This document shows positions 43,905 through 52,779 of a stretch of 64,000 nucleotides of DNA, piece by piece (the stretch's first letter is position 1; every line of letters begins with the position of its first letter). The DNA comes from an uncultured Bacteroidales bacterium (lineage in GTDB: Bacteria > Bacteroidota > Bacteroidia > Bacteroidales > UBA932): positions 99,715 through 163,714 of the forward strand of contig CALVDR010000002.1 of assembly GCA_944326365.1 (NCBI GenBank), given 5' to 3'. A program made the position numbers and the translations under genes. The notes below the pieces were generated by a model. That model ran no database searches. It was given only the letters and a program-made list of their open reading frames with translations, and had not been told where the DNA came from.

Positions 43905-44783
43905 ATGGGAAGAGAAGAAAAAGGCATAATCAACAGGCGTCTCAGAAGCGCCTACATGTCGACTGTCATTAGTATCAGTCTGGTACTGCTGCTGGTCGGT
44001 ATGGCCAGTCTCCTGCTGGTCAATGCCAGGACTGTCTCGGATTATTTCAAGGAAAACATGCAGATTTCCGTGATGATGAAACAGGATGTGACCGAAAAGA
44101 AAGCGAAGGATTTCCTGCTGGACCTCGGAACGGAAAGGTATATCAAGTCTGCTGAATTCATTTCCGTGGAGCAGGGCGAGAAAGAGATGGCAGCCATGCT
44201 TGGCGAAGACTTTCTGGACGTATTCGAGTCCAGCCCCATTCCAGTGTCCATCGATGTGACCCTGAAGGCGGATTATGTGTCTGCCGACAGTCTGGAGATG
44301 GTGCAGCGCGAGATCTCCGCTTCCCCGCTGGTGGATGAAGTGGTGTACCAGCCGTCGCTCGTGGAGGCGCTGAATGCGAACCTGAGCCGTATTTCACTGG
44401 TGCTCGGCGTTTTCATCGCCCTTCTGCTTTTCGTCTCCTTCGTGCTGATAAACAATACGATAAGACTGAATGTCTATGCCCGCAGGTTTACGATTCATAC
44501 CATGAAGCTCGTGGGGGCTACCAGGGCTTTCATCAGGGCGCCGTTCCTGGTGCAGTCAGTTTTCCAGGGCGTGTTCGCCGCCATGATAGCGGTCCTCGGG
44601 CTGATAGCCATGCTTTATTTTATAAGAAGCGAAGTGTCGCAGCTTTTCGAGATTTTCAGTCTGGAGCTCCTGCTGGCGGTCATAGGCATTGTCCTGGCGG
44701 CCGGCGTGCTTATCTGCATGCTGAGCACTTATTTTGTGGTCAACAAGCTGGTCTCCCTGAACAAGGATGACCTCTACTATTGA
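43905..44783 (+). CDS. ftsX: Cell-division permease FtsX
   Basis: 292 residues. FtsX with the ATPase FtsE controls septal peptidoglycan hydrolases. Helix 1 is at ~20-42, an extracytoplasmic domain at ~45-165, and three helices at ~168-285, with the FtsX signature LVGATRAFIRAPFLVQ. ftsE is not adjacent, as is usual in Bacteroidota. It heads an operon with a DUF3098-type gene and uppP. Between ftsX and the next gene lies a small ttggcc/ggccaa hairpin without a T run. Confidence 0.95.
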   Translation: MGREEKGIINRRLRSAYMSTVISISLVLLLVGMASLLLVNARTVSDYFKENMQISVMMKQDVTEKKAKDFLLDLGTERYIKSAEFISVEQGEKEMAAMLGEDFLDVFESSPIPVSIDVTLKADYVSADSLEMVQREISASPLVDEVVYQPSLVEALNANLSRISLVLGVFIALLLFVSFVLINNTIRLNVYARRFTIHTMKLVGATRAFIRAPFLVQSVFQGVFAAMIAVLGLIAMLYFIRSEVSQLFEIFSLELLLAVIGIVLAAGVLICMLSTYFVVNKLVSLNKDDLYY

Positions 44784-44848
44784 GATTCTGTTGGCCGTGA
44801 CCGGCCAATGGCATTGGCCTGCAAGGCCTGAAAGTTATTTATAGGATT

Positions 44849-45091
44849 ATGGATAAATTTGCAATTACCCCGAAAGGTCTCAGGTTCGTTCTGGCCGGAT
44901 TCATAGTGATGGTGGCGGGTTTTGTCCTGCTTTCCGGCGGAGGCGTGAAGGATCCCGAGGTGTTCAATTATGCGATGTTCGATTTCCGGCGTCTGGTGGC
45001 GGCCCCGGTGGTGATACTGTGCGGAATGATAGTCATCATCGCAGGTATCATGAACAGAAACGGTGACAGTGAAAATGCGAAACAAGAATAG
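44849..45091 (+). CDS. Small two-helix membrane protein (DUF3098-like)
   Basis: 80 residues with two membrane helices (~13-31 and ~50-67) joined by a short loop containing EVFNYAMFDFRR. It matches the family I recall as DUF3098, which in Bacteroidota regularly lies between ftsX and uppP, as here. Function unknown; the context suggests the cell envelope. The uppP gene follows 2 bp later. Confidence 0.88.
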   Translation: MDKFAITPKGLRFVLAGFIVMVAGFVLLSGGGVKDPEVFNYAMFDFRRLVAAPVVILCGMIVIIAGIMNRNGDSENAKQE

Positions 45092-45093
45092 TT

Positions 45094-45903
45094 ATGGAAT
45101 GGTTTGAAGCGATTATTCTCGGGCTTGTCCAGGGCCTGACGGAATTCCTGCCGGTGAGCAGCAGCGGACATCTGGTGATAGGCCGTGAAATCCTCGGGGT
45201 GGAGGAGTCCGGTGATCTGGTTTTCGAAGTGGCGGTACATGCGGCCACAGTACTCAGTACCATCGTGGTGTTCAGACATCAGATATGGAGTCTGCTGAAA
45301 GGACTGTTCAGATTCAAATACAATGACGAGACGGATTATATCCTGAAGATATGCGTGTCGATGATACCTGTATTCATCATCGGAGTCTTTTTCAAGTCGT
45401 TCGTGGAGGGCCTTTTCGGGTCTATCCTCGTGGTAGGTATCGCCCTGATGATGACCGCGCTGCTTCTTTTCCTGTCAGACATGGCGTCGAATCCGCGCAG
45501 ACAGCTGCAGAATCAGGTGAATACCTACAGGAACGGCATTTCCTACTGGCAGGCGCTGGCCGTAGGTATAGGCCAGGCTTTCGCCGTGGTGCCGGGTCTC
45601 TCGCGCTCCGGGACTACGATTTCGGTAGGACTTATCTGCGGTGTCAGGCGTGATGTCATGGCGCAGTTCTCTTTCCTCATGGTCCTCGTGCCGATTCTGG
45701 GAGAAGCTTTCCTGCAGGTCGTGGGCGGCGAGATGACGGGCTCCAGCATAGGTGTGCTGCCTGTCGTTCTCGGTTTCGTTTCCGCTTTCCTTTCGGGACT
45801 TTTCGCCTGCAAGGTGATGATAGCTCTCGTGAAGAAAGCCAAGCTGACGTGGTTCGCCCTTTACTGTGCGATAGTCGCCCTGTGCATATTCCTGTTCAGT
45901 TAG
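45094..45903 (+). CDS. uppP: Undecaprenyl-diphosphatase
   Basis: 269 residues, all-helical membrane protein. The two BacA/UppP motifs are present: GLTEFLPVSSSGHL near 12-25 and PGLSRSGTTISVGL near 167-180. It recycles undecaprenyl diphosphate to the carrier used for peptidoglycan and O-antigen precursors and can give bacitracin tolerance. Third gene of the ftsX unit. Confidence 0.97.
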   Translation: MEWFEAIILGLVQGLTEFLPVSSSGHLVIGREILGVEESGDLVFEVAVHAATVLSTIVVFRHQIWSLLKGLFRFKYNDETDYILKICVSMIPVFIIGVFFKSFVEGLFGSILVVGIALMMTALLLFLSDMASNPRRQLQNQVNTYRNGISYWQALAVGIGQAFAVVPGLSRSGTTISVGLICGVRRDVMAQFSFLMVLVPILGEAFLQVVGGEMTGSSIGVLPVVLGFVSAFLSGLFACKVMIALVKKAKLTWFALYCAIVALCIFLFS

Positions 45904-45948
45904 GCTTCCGGTCCCGCTTTTCAGCCTGTTCGCGAGTGTCTGCCATAT

Positions 45949-46701
45949 ATGGAAAACAGCAGGAATCTGACATATTTCGTTGCGGATGTCCATCTGGGTC
46001 TGAACGTGAATGACCCGGACGGACGAGAGGCGCGTTTCACGGCCTTCCTGCGTTCGCTTCCTGCGGAAAAGACCCGGGCTCTGTATCTTCTGGGGGATAT
46101 CTGGGACTTCTGGTATGAGTACCGTGATGTAGTGCCGAAAGGGTATGTGCGGGTCTTTTCGGCCTTGCTGGACCTGATGGATGCCGGAGTGAAGGTGTAT
46201 TTCTTCACTGGGAACCACGATGTGTGGGCTTACCGTTATTTCGAGGAACTGGGCATGATACGGCTGGAACAGCCGGCATACGTGGATATCGAAGGGACGC
46301 ATTTCTGCCTCGGGCACGGTGACGGTCTGGGACCGGTGCCTTTCGGATACCGGATTCTGCGCGGGATTTTCCACAGCCGTGTGCTTCAGATACTTTTCAG
46401 CATGCTTCATCCGTGGCTGGCTTTCCGTTTCGGAAACGGCTGGTCGAAGCACAATCGTCTGGCGCGCCATACGGAATATTTCTTCAGAGGGAAGGACGAG
46501 CCTCTTTACAAGTTCGCTGCAGAATATGAGAAGACACGTCCTGTGGACTATTTCATTTTCGGGCACTATCATGCAGATGTGAAGATCCGCACCCCGGAGG
46601 GGGCTGACCTCTATGTCCTGAAAGACTGGATAAACGGCTCTCCCTACCTGTATTTCGACGGTATTTCCATTTCCGGCGGATATTTCCAGAAAAGCGAATA
46701 A
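45949..46701 (+). CDS. lpxH: UDP-2,3-diacylglucosamine diphosphatase (LpxH-like metallophosphoesterase)
   Basis: 250 residues. The calcineurin-like motifs are complete: FVADVHLG, LLGDIWDFW, TGNHDVW, LGHGDG and a final GHYHAD. The WDFWYEY segment after the second motif is typical of LpxH. It makes lipid X in lipid A synthesis. It follows uppP by 45 bp, and its 3' end overlaps the convergent DUF4294-type gene by 58 bp. Confidence 0.9.
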   Translation: MENSRNLTYFVADVHLGLNVNDPDGREARFTAFLRSLPAEKTRALYLLGDIWDFWYEYRDVVPKGYVRVFSALLDLMDAGVKVYFFTGNHDVWAYRYFEELGMIRLEQPAYVDIEGTHFCLGHGDGLGPVPFGYRILRGIFHSRVLQILFSMLHPWLAFRFGNGWSKHNRLARHTEYFFRGKDEPLYKFAAEYEKTRPVDYFIFGHYHADVKIRTPEGADLYVLKDWINGSPYLYFDGISISGGYFQKSE

Positions 46702-47333
46702 TAGAGGCCTTCGAACTGCCCGGTCTCCCACAGCTGTACCAGTTCCTCTATCGGCCTGTCTTCCCCTTCCGGGTCGTACGGTTTCTTGAGGTCCGTGCCG
46801 AAAATCTTCGCTATGCCCTGCCAGAAACCTGCCGCCATGCCGTTCTTGTAATCCTTTATGATCATGTAGGAAGATTTCCCGACCTCGCGGTCAATGAGTT
46901 TCATCAGCAGCGCCCCCTGTGACACCGTCAGTCCGCGCATGGAGGATTCGAAGTCTTCGAACAGCTGCTTCTGCATGCTGTTTATATACCTGTCGCGTTT
47001 TGCCCGTTTCAGATTGTCGGCTTCGATGGTGCTGTCTACTTCATGTACGAGATGTCTGGCGGCCAGCGCATAAGGATAGGCCTTGCTGAAATTGTGCACC
47101 AGACGGTAATACCTTCTCCATTCGCGGCCCTTCTGTCGCGGCATTCTCGAATACACCCGTGCCGGCGGCAGTTCGTCCGTGAATACCGTGTCCCGGCCCT
47201 CCACCATGAAATGCATGTACATTCCTTCCGGCGATTCAGGTGTCTGGGCTTTCACCTCCGTGCCTCCGGCAATTATATTGGCTGCCGCGGCAGCCAATAA
47301 TATGATTATAGTATGTCTTATTCTGTCAGCCAT
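46644..47333 (-). CDS. DUF4294-type exported protein
   Basis: 229 residues from the ATG at 47333 (MADRIRH), with a signal peptide ending near VKAQ. A TTG nine codons upstream lies inside the -7 box and is unlikely to be used. The body (WRRYYRLVHNFSKAYPYAL and GRYINS-like KRDRYINSMQKQLFEDFE) fits the family I recall as DUF4294, of unknown role in Bacteroidota. The gene overlaps the 3' end of lpxH tail to tail. Confidence 0.87.
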   Translation of the reverse strand: MADRIRHTIIILLAAAAANIIAGGTEVKAQTPESPEGMYMHFMVEGRDTVFTDELPPARVYSRMPRQKGREWRRYYRLVHNFSKAYPYALAARHLVHEVDSTIEADNLKRAKRDRYINSMQKQLFEDFESSMRGLTVSQGALLMKLIDREVGKSSYMIIKDYKNGMAAGFWQGIAKIFGTDLKKPYDPEGEDRPIEELVQLWETGQFEGLYYSLFWKYPPEMEIPSKYR

Positions 47334-47357
47334 CCTGTCTTGCGCTGTTCCGGACCG

Positions 47358-47365
47358 CAAATATA
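47358..47365 (-). promoter_or_regulatory. -7 box of the DUF4294-type gene
   Basis: TATATTTG reads on the minus strand at 47365-47358, 25 bases before the chosen ATG. The only TTTG upstream is 15 bases away, shorter than usual. Confidence 0.6.
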
Positions 47366-47563
47366 CGCAGAAGCCAAGTGCAAAAGAAATTTATTTATTT
47401 TGCCGAGGCGTGAACAGGTATTCGACATCCTTCCGGAGGACATCGGCGTGCCGGTCGAAAATGGTTCGGAAAAATTTTGAACAGTGTTCGTAACAGAGTG
47501 ATTTTCCCTTATTTAACTTGCAGATATTTCGGTCGAAAATATCTGCATTTTTCTTAAAAAATA
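47366..47563. other. Intergenic region before rplP
   Basis: No supported gene. It holds a 10-bp perfect hairpin (47520-47529 with 47537-47546) followed by a short T run, which could end transcripts that come from the left, and a 25-codon tail-like frame ending at 47480 that I could not connect to any family. Confidence 0.5.
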
Positions 47564-47593
47564 TTTGCAATTCAGAAAAAATAACTATCTTTG
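47564..47593 (+). promoter_or_regulatory. Promoter of the rplP-rplQ ribosomal operon
   Basis: TTTG at 47564-47567 and TATCTTTG at 47586-47593 with 18 bases between are a nearly ideal Bacteroidota promoter. A leader hairpin (taattgag with ctcaatta, ~47603-47642) follows. A dedicated promoter here shows that rplP is the first gene of its operon in this genome. Confidence 0.88.
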
Positions 47594-47680
47594 CAGTCCC
47601 TTAATTGAGGAGAAGTCCGCCCAACCAGCTGATACTCAATTATTTAAGGAAGTGAAAGTAAATTTTAAAAGTAATAGACA

Positions 47681-48100
47681 ATGTTACAACCGAAGAAAAC
47701 AAAATTCAGAAGGCAGCAAAAAGGCCGCATGAAAGGCCTTGCCCAGAGAGGCAATCAGCTTGTGTTCGGTTCTTTCGGCATCAAGACACTGGAAAACTGC
47801 TGGCTTACAGGCCGTCAGATCGAGGCTGCGCGTCAGGCCGTTGTGCGTTATATGAAGCGTGAGGGTAAGATCTGGATCAGGATATTCCCTGACAAGCCTT
47901 ATACCAGAAAGCCTGCCGAGGTGCGTATGGGTAAAGGTAAGGGTAATCCGGAGGGGTTCGTTTGTCCTGTGACTCCGGGCCGTATCCTTATCGAGGCAGA
48001 AGGGGTTCCTATGGAGATCGCCAAGGAGGCACTTCGTCTCGGCGCACAGAAACTCCCTGTCACTACCAAGTTTGTGGTACGTAGAGACTATGTTGAATAA
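47681..48100 (+). CDS. rplP: 50S ribosomal protein L16
   Basis: 139 residues, complete, starting [12 protein letters not shown]16 lies near the peptidyl-transferase centre and helps bind A-site tRNA. In relatives it follows rpsC; here it is the first gene after a promoter. The next gene, rpmC, begins 16 bp later. Confidence 0.98.
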   Translation: MLQPKKTKFRRQQKGRMKGLAQRGNQLVFGSFGIKTLENCWLTGRQIEAARQAVVRYMKREGKIWIRIFPDKPYTRKPAEVRMGKGKGNPEGFVCPVTPGRILIEAEGVPMEIAKEALRLGAQKLPVTTKFVVRRDYVE

Positions 48101-48116
48101 TTATCAAGGAGAAAAA

Positions 48117-48311
48117 ATGAAAGCATCTGAAGTACGCGAAATGTCAATCAGCGATCTGCGCGAGCGCATCGAGGCAGAGAAGGCGGCTCTTGACACCATG
48201 AAGATAAATCACACTATTTCTCCTTTGGAGGATACGTCAAAGATAGCCAAGTCCAGGAAGGATATAGCCAGAATGATGACTATCCTGGCAGAAAAGGAAA
48301 AACAGAACTAA
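48117..48311 (+). CDS. rpmC: 50S ribosomal protein L29
   Basis: 64 residues from the ATG at 48117 (MKASEVREMS). An earlier in-frame ATG at 48072 lies within rplP and is rejected, because an aaggag Shine-Dalgarno-like stretch sits seven bases before 48117. L29 lies at the peptide exit tunnel rim. Confidence 0.96.
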   Translation: MKASEVREMSISDLRERIEAEKAALDTMKINHTISPLEDTSKIAKSRKDIARMMTILAEKEKQN

Positions 48312-48323
48312 AATTTCAGTGTG

Positions 48324-48578
48324 ATGGAAAGAAATCTTCGTAAGGAAAGGATAGGAATCGTGGTCAGCAACAAGATGGACAAGTCTATCGTTGTTGCCGT
48401 AGCAACTAAAGAAAAGCATCCTATTTACGGTAAGTTCGTAAAGAAGACCACCAAGTTCGTTGCCCATGACGAGAAGAACGAGTGCAGCGAGGGCGATACG
48501 GTCCGCATCATGGAGACTCGTCCGTTGAGCAAGACAAAGAACTGGAGATTAGTAGAAATAGTAGAAAAAGTTAAATAA
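48324..48578 (+). CDS. rpsQ: 30S ribosomal protein S17
   Basis: 84 residues from the ATG at 48324; the GTG just before it is not needed. The conserved [12 protein letters not shown] and [11 protein letters not shown] blocks are present. It is a primary 16S rRNA-binding protein. The rplN gene follows after 2 bp. Confidence 0.97.
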   Translation: MERNLRKERIGIVVSNKMDKSIVVAVATKEKHPIYGKFVKKTTKFVAHDEKNECSEGDTVRIMETRPLSKTKNWRLVEIVEKVK

Positions 48579-48580
48579 CA

Positions 48581-48946
48581 ATGATACAGCAGGAAACACG
48601 TTTACAGGTGGCAGACAACAGTGGAGCAAAGGAAGTTCTCTGCATCCGTGTACTGGGTGGTACGCGCCGCCGTTATGCTAAGGTCGGCGACAAGATCGTC
48701 GTGGCCGTGAAGAGTGCAATCCCTGGCGGGGATGCCAAGAAAGGTTCAGTATCCAAGGCTGTAGTAGTCCGTACCAAGAAGGAGATACGCAGACCTGACG
48801 GTTCGTATATCCGCTTCGATGACAACGCCTGTGTTCTTTTGAACAATCAGGGTGAAGTCCGCGGTACACGTATTTTCGGCCCTGTGGCAAGGGAACTCCG
48901 TGAGAATTTCATGAAAATCGTTTCACTGGCACCTGAGGTCCTTTAA
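48581..48946 (+). CDS. rplN: 50S ribosomal protein L14
   Basis: 121 residues, starting [18 protein letters not shown], the hallmark N terminus, with the [11 protein letters not shown] block. L14 forms part of the subunit interface. Complete and in the standard spc order. Confidence 0.98.
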   Translation: MIQQETRLQVADNSGAKEVLCIRVLGGTRRRYAKVGDKIVVAVKSAIPGGDAKKGSVSKAVVVRTKKEIRRPDGSYIRFDDNACVLLNNQGEVRGTRIFGPVARELRENFMKIVSLAPEVL

Positions 48947-48957
48947 TCGAGATCGTT

Positions 48958-49275
48958 ATGAAGAAAGTATATATCAAGAAAGGCGATACAGTCTATGTCA
49001 ATGCCGGCAATGACAAGGGTAAGACCGGCAAGGTGCTTGAGGTAATTCGTTCCAAGGACCGTGCTATCGTGGAAGGTATCAACATGGTAAGCAAGCATAC
49101 AAAACCGAATCCGAAGAATCCTCAAGGCGGTATTGTTAAACAAGAGGCAGGAATCCATATTTCCAATCTGCAGCTCATCGACCCGTCAAAGGGCGGTCCT
49201 ACCAGAATAGGATACAAGTTTGTCGATGGAAAGAAAATCCGCTATGCTAAAAAATCTGGAGAGGAGATCAAATAA
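48958..49275 (+). CDS. rplX: 50S ribosomal protein L24
   Basis: 105 residues with the KOW motif at the N terminus ([19 protein letters not shown]) and the [17 protein letters not shown] block. It starts large-subunit assembly. Its stop shares one base with the rplE start. Confidence 0.98.
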   Translation: MKKVYIKKGDTVYVNAGNDKGKTGKVLEVIRSKDRAIVEGINMVSKHTKPNPKNPQGGIVKQEAGIHISNLQLIDPSKGGPTRIGYKFVDGKKIRYAKKSGEEIK

Positions 49276-49880
49276 TGGCAAAGACTAAGAAGACAACAGA
49301 GGCTGCGACTGTCGCTGCAGTGCCTGCAGGATATGTTCCGACACTGAAGAAATTATACAGGGACGAGATCGTTCAGAAGCTTATGAAGGAGTTTTCATAC
49401 ACTACGGTGATGCAGGTTCCGAGGCTTGTGAAGATCACTATCAACCAGGGTGTGGGAGATGCTACCGGCGACAAGAAGCTCGTGGAAAACGCACAGCAGG
49501 AACTGACTGCCATTGCAGGTCAGAAAGCTGTAGCCACACTTTCCAGAAAGGATATTTCAAACTTCAAGCTCCGTAAGGGCAATGCCATCGGAGTGAAAGT
49601 CACTCTCCGCGGCACCAGGATGTACGAATTCCTCGAGAGGCTTATCCGTATCTCCCTTCCGCGTATCAGGGACTTCAACGGTATTTCCGAGAAGATGGAC
49701 GGCAGAGGAAACTATACCCTCGGTATCAAGGAGCAGATTATCTTCCCTGAGATCGACATCGACAAGATTTCCAAGATCCTCGGAATGGAAATCACATTCG
49801 TGACTACGGCAAAGACGGATGAGGAAGCACACGCTCTTCTGCGTGAGTTCGGTCTGCCTTTCAAGAAACATAACAACTAA
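49275..49880 (+). CDS. rplE: 50S ribosomal protein L5
   Basis: 201 residues, about 20 longer than usual through an N-terminal Ala/Thr/Lys-rich extension ([19 protein letters not shown]) before the conserved [13 protein letters not shown]. It binds 5S rRNA and the P-site tRNA. The start overlaps the rplX stop by one base; no later ATG before the conserved part fits, so the extension is probably real. Confidence 0.97.
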   Translation: MAKTKKTTEAATVAAVPAGYVPTLKKLYRDEIVQKLMKEFSYTTVMQVPRLVKITINQGVGDATGDKKLVENAQQELTAIAGQKAVATLSRKDISNFKLRKGNAIGVKVTLRGTRMYEFLERLIRISLPRIRDFNGISEKMDGRGNYTLGIKEQIIFPEIDIDKISKILGMEITFVTTAKTDEEAHALLREFGLPFKKHNN

Positions 49881-49891
49881 AGGAGAACGGT

Positions 49892-50161
49892 ATGGCAAAA
49901 GAATCAATGAAAGCCCGCGAAGTAAAACGCGCGAAGTTAGTTGCCAAATACGCTGAAAAGAGGAAGGCCCTCAAGGAGGCCGGTGACTGGGCAGCTCTTG
50001 ACAAGCTCCCTAAGAACTCCAGCCCTTGCAGGATGCACAACCGCTGCTCTCTCACAGGAAGACCAAAAGGCTACATGCGTCTGTTCGGCATCAGCCGTAT
50101 CCAGTTCCGTGAGATGGCAAGCAACGGCCTCATCCCTGGCGTGAAGAAGGCAAGCTGGTAA
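49892..50161 (+). CDS. rpsN: 30S ribosomal protein S14
   Basis: 89 residues, the longer zinc-independent form, with the [17 protein letters not shown] and [11 protein letters not shown] blocks. An aaggag stretch lies nine bases before the start. A gap of 80 bp to rpsH holds no gene. Confidence 0.97.
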   Translation: MAKESMKAREVKRAKLVAKYAEKRKALKEAGDWAALDKLPKNSSPCRMHNRCSLTGRPKGYMRLFGISRIQFREMASNGLIPGVKKASW

Positions 50162-50241
50162 TATCGGAATTCAACGAACCAATATATTAACAATGGATAT
50201 CGGGCACAGCATCATGTGCCGGTTCTTAAAACAAAAAAGAA

Positions 50242-50637
50242 ATGACTGATCCAATAGCAGATTATCTTACAAGGGTCCGCAATGCGTACATGGCCGGAAA
50301 GAAGATCGTGGAGATTCCTTCTTCAAAGATGAAACTGGCTATCACCAAGATCCTTTGTGAAAAAGGCTACATCCTCAGCTACAAGGTAGTGGAGGGACAG
50401 CCTGCAAACACCATCAAGATCGCCCTCAAGTATCATCCTCAGACCAAGACTGCCGCCATCAAGAAGATCGAGCGCGTGTCCAAGCCGGGTCTCAGGAAAT
50501 ATACAAACGTGGAGGAGATGCCGAGAGTTCTCAACGGTCTCGGAATAGCCATCCTTTCCACTTCAAAGGGTATCATCACGGACAAGGAGGCAAAAGAGCT
50601 GAATGTCGGTGGCGAGGTATTATGTTTCGTATATTAA
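50242..50637 (+). CDS. rpsH: 30S ribosomal protein S8
   Basis: 131 residues, MTDPIADYLTRVRNA start and the C-terminal GGEVLCFVY signature. S8 binds the central domain of 16S rRNA; in E. coli it also represses the spc operon. Any such mRNA site cannot be identified here. Confidence 0.98.
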   Translation: MTDPIADYLTRVRNAYMAGKKIVEIPSSKMKLAITKILCEKGYILSYKVVEGQPANTIKIALKYHPQTKTAAIKKIERVSKPGLRKYTNVEEMPRVLNGLGIAILSTSKGIITDKEAKELNVGGEVLCFVY

Positions 50638-50654
50638 TCTAAAAGAATCGAATA

Positions 50655-51215
50655 ATGTCAAGAATTGGTAAATTGCCTGTACACCTTCCTGCCAAAGTCA
50701 CCGTCGAGGTGCTCCCTGGCAACGTTGTCAAGGTTAAAGGACCTCTCGGCGAGCTCAGCCAGAAAGTGGATGCTGACATCACTGTGACCGTAGAGGGAAA
50801 TGAAGTTAAGTTGACTCGTCCTACCGATCTTCCAAGACACCGCTCGCTTCACGGACTTTACCGTGCGCTGATCCACAATATGGTAGTCGGAGTTTCAGAA
50901 GGATATACTATCAAGCAGGAACTTATCGGTGTCGGTTATCGTGTGGATGTCAAAGGCCAGATCCTTGAATTCTCACTCGGTTTCTCCCACGATGTTCATT
51001 TCATGCTTCCTGCAGAGGTGAAAGCTGAGGCTGAACCTGTAAAGAAGGGAGCGAACCCTATACTTGTTCTCAAGAGTATCGACAAGCAGCTGGTCGGACA
51101 GGTCGCTGCCAAGATACGCTCTCTGCGTAAGCCTGAACCATACAAGGGCAAGGGTATCAGATTTGTCGGCGAACAGATCCGTCGTAAGGCTGGTAAGTCA
51201 GCAGGTGCTAAATAA
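50655..51215 (+). CDS. rplF: 50S ribosomal protein L6
   Basis: 186 residues, two repeated L6 domains, MSRIGKLPVHLP start and the C-terminal RKPEPYKGKGIRF block. It lies near the factor-binding site of the large subunit. Confidence 0.98.
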   Translation: MSRIGKLPVHLPAKVTVEVLPGNVVKVKGPLGELSQKVDADITVTVEGNEVKLTRPTDLPRHRSLHGLYRALIHNMVVGVSEGYTIKQELIGVGYRVDVKGQILEFSLGFSHDVHFMLPAEVKAEAEPVKKGANPILVLKSIDKQLVGQVAAKIRSLRKPEPYKGKGIRFVGEQIRRKAGKSAGAK

Positions 51216-51229
51216 TAGGAGATTGAGTT

Positions 51230-51592
51230 ATGGCATTGAATAAGATACAAAGAAGGAAAAGAATTCATTACCGTATACGTAAAGTTGTCAATGGTACTGC
51301 TGAGAGACCTCGTATGGTTGTGTTCAGAAGCAACAAGCAGATATACGTACAGGTCGTTGACGATACGAAGGGTGTGACTCTCGCGTCTGCCGCTTCGAAC
51401 GACAAGGCGCTTGCAGCAGAGTGCAAGGGCAAATCAGGTAAGGAAGCTGCCGCTCTGGTAGGCAAGGCCATCGCCGAGCGCAGCATAGCAAAGGGTATTA
51501 CCACCATCTCTTTTGACCGTGGAGGTTACCTTTATCATGGTAGAGTAAAAAGTTTGGCTGACGCTGCCCGCGAAGGTGGCCTAATTTTCTAA
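51230..51592 (+). CDS. rplR: 50S ribosomal protein L18
   Basis: 120 residues, binds 5S rRNA; conserved [16 protein letters not shown] and [23 protein letters not shown] regions. An aggag stretch lies eight bases upstream of the start. Confidence 0.98.
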   Translation: MALNKIQRRKRIHYRIRKVVNGTAERPRMVVFRSNKQIYVQVVDDTKGVTLASAASNDKALAAECKGKSGKEAAALVGKAIAERSIAKGITTISFDRGGYLYHGRVKSLADAAREGGLIF

Positions 51593-51596
51593 GACT

Positions 51597-52115
51597 ATGG
51601 CAAATACGAATGTTAAAAGAGTAAAGACTACTGATCTGGAGCTTAAAGACAGGCTCGTAGCAGTCAAGAGGGTGACGAAAGTTACCAAGGGCGGCCGTCA
51701 CTTCAGCTTTGCTGCCATCGTAGTGGTAGGAGATGAGAACGGCGTTGTAGGTTATGGTCTTGGAAAGGCAAATGAGGTCACTACTGCGATTTCCAAGGGC
51801 ATCGAGGATGCAAAGAAGAACCTCGTGAAGGTTCCTGTCCTCAACAAGACCATTCCTCACGAGCAGGAAGCCAAATTCGGCGGTGCAAGGGTATTCATGA
51901 AACCTGCAGCTCCCGGTACCGGAGTGAAGGCCGGTGGTGCAATGCGTGCGGTATTCGAGTCTGTGGGTATACAGAACGTGCTCGCAAAGTCAAAGGGTTC
52001 TTCAAACCCTCACAACCTGGTAAAGGCTACCGTAGCTGCGCTGGCTGAGATGAGGGACGCTTATACTATTGCCGGACTTCGCGGTATTCCTATGAGCAGA
52101 GTATTTAAAGGTTAA
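51597..52115 (+). CDS. rpsE: 30S ribosomal protein S5
   Basis: 172 residues with the double-stranded RNA-binding-like N-terminal domain ([20 protein letters not shown]) and the ALAEMRD C-terminal region. S5 contributes to decoding accuracy. It starts 4 bp after rplR. Confidence 0.98.
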   Translation: MANTNVKRVKTTDLELKDRLVAVKRVTKVTKGGRHFSFAAIVVVGDENGVVGYGLGKANEVTTAISKGIEDAKKNLVKVPVLNKTIPHEQEAKFGGARVFMKPAAPGTGVKAGGAMRAVFESVGIQNVLAKSKGSSNPHNLVKATVAALAEMRDAYTIAGLRGIPMSRVFKG

Positions 52116-52129
52116 GGAGGAAGGACGAA

Positions 52130-52309
52130 ATGGCAAAAATCAAGATAACTCAGATCAAGAGCAAGAACGGAGCGACCAAGAGGCAGATCGCGAATCTCCA
52201 GTGCCTCGGAATCCACAGGTTGCATCAGACTGTCGAGGTAGAGCTTACCCCAGTGACCAAAGGTATGGTAGAGAAGGTTCTCCACCTTGTCAAGGTTGAG
52301 GAAATTTAA
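52130..52309 (+). CDS. rpmD: 50S ribosomal protein L30
   Basis: 59 residues, MAKIKITQIKSKNG start and the LHQTVEVE and GMVEKVLHLVKVEE blocks; normal length for this small protein. A strong ggagg Shine-Dalgarno-like sequence lies ten bases upstream, unusual for the phylum. It lies between rpsE and rplO as expected. Confidence 0.96.
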   Translation: MAKIKITQIKSKNGATKRQIANLQCLGIHRLHQTVEVELTPVTKGMVEKVLHLVKVEEI

Positions 52310-52326
52310 ATTCGGAGGAACGAGAA

Positions 52327-52779
52327 ATGAAATTGCATGAATTAAAACCTGCAGAAGGTTCCAGAGGCAGAAAGAAGAGAATCGGCCGCGGTGAGGGCTC
52401 AGGCCATGGCGGAACATCTACCCGTGGTCACAAGGGTGCCCAGGCACGTTCAGGCTATTCCCGCAAGATAGGATTCGAAGGTGGTCAGATGCCTATCCAG
52501 AGGCGTCTTCCTAAGTTCGGCTTCACAAATCCGAACAGAGTGGAATATGTCGCTGTAAATGTGGCTGACCTCCAGAAAATCTCGGAAAAGCTCGGTGTTA
52601 CAGCCATCGATGTAGACCTTCTCAAGGCAAACGGCATCGTAGCCAAGACTGCGCTGGTGAAGATTCTCGGAAACGGGGAGTTGACTGCCAAGCTCGAAGT
52701 GTCGGCTGATGCTTTCTCAAAGAGCGCTATCGCCAAGATAGAGGCTCAGGGTGGAACGGCAACTACAATTGGGAAATAA
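52327..52779 (+). CDS. rplO: 50S ribosomal protein L15
   Basis: 150 residues, MKLHELKPAEGSRGRKKRIGRG start with the glycine-rich GRGEGSGHGGTSTRGHKG segment and the GFEGGQMPIQRRLPK block. Its stop overlaps the secY start by one base. A cggagga stretch precedes the start. Confidence 0.98.
   Translation: MKLHELKPAEGSRGRKKRIGRGEGSGHGGTSTRGHKGAQARSGYSRKIGFEGGQMPIQRRLPKFGFTNPNRVEYVAVNVADLQKISEKLGVTAIDVDLLKANGIVAKTALVKILGNGELTAKLEVSADAFSKSAIAKIEAQGGTATTIGK

Noticed and set aside
44784..44848. Terminator between ftsX and the DUF3098-type gene
   Set aside because: Hairpins are present but without a T run, and the genes belong to the usual ftsX-DUF3098-uppP unit.
47334..47360. In-frame TTG at 47360 as start of the DUF4294-type gene
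   Set aside because: It overlaps the TATATTTG box on the same strand; the ATG at 47333 starts a normal signal peptide.
47403..47480. Short frame with protein-like text (QVFDILPEDIGVPVENG) ending at 47480, as remnant of a lost ribosomal gene
   Set aside because: Only about 25 codons, no start, and no match that I recognise to S3, L22 or other missing genes.
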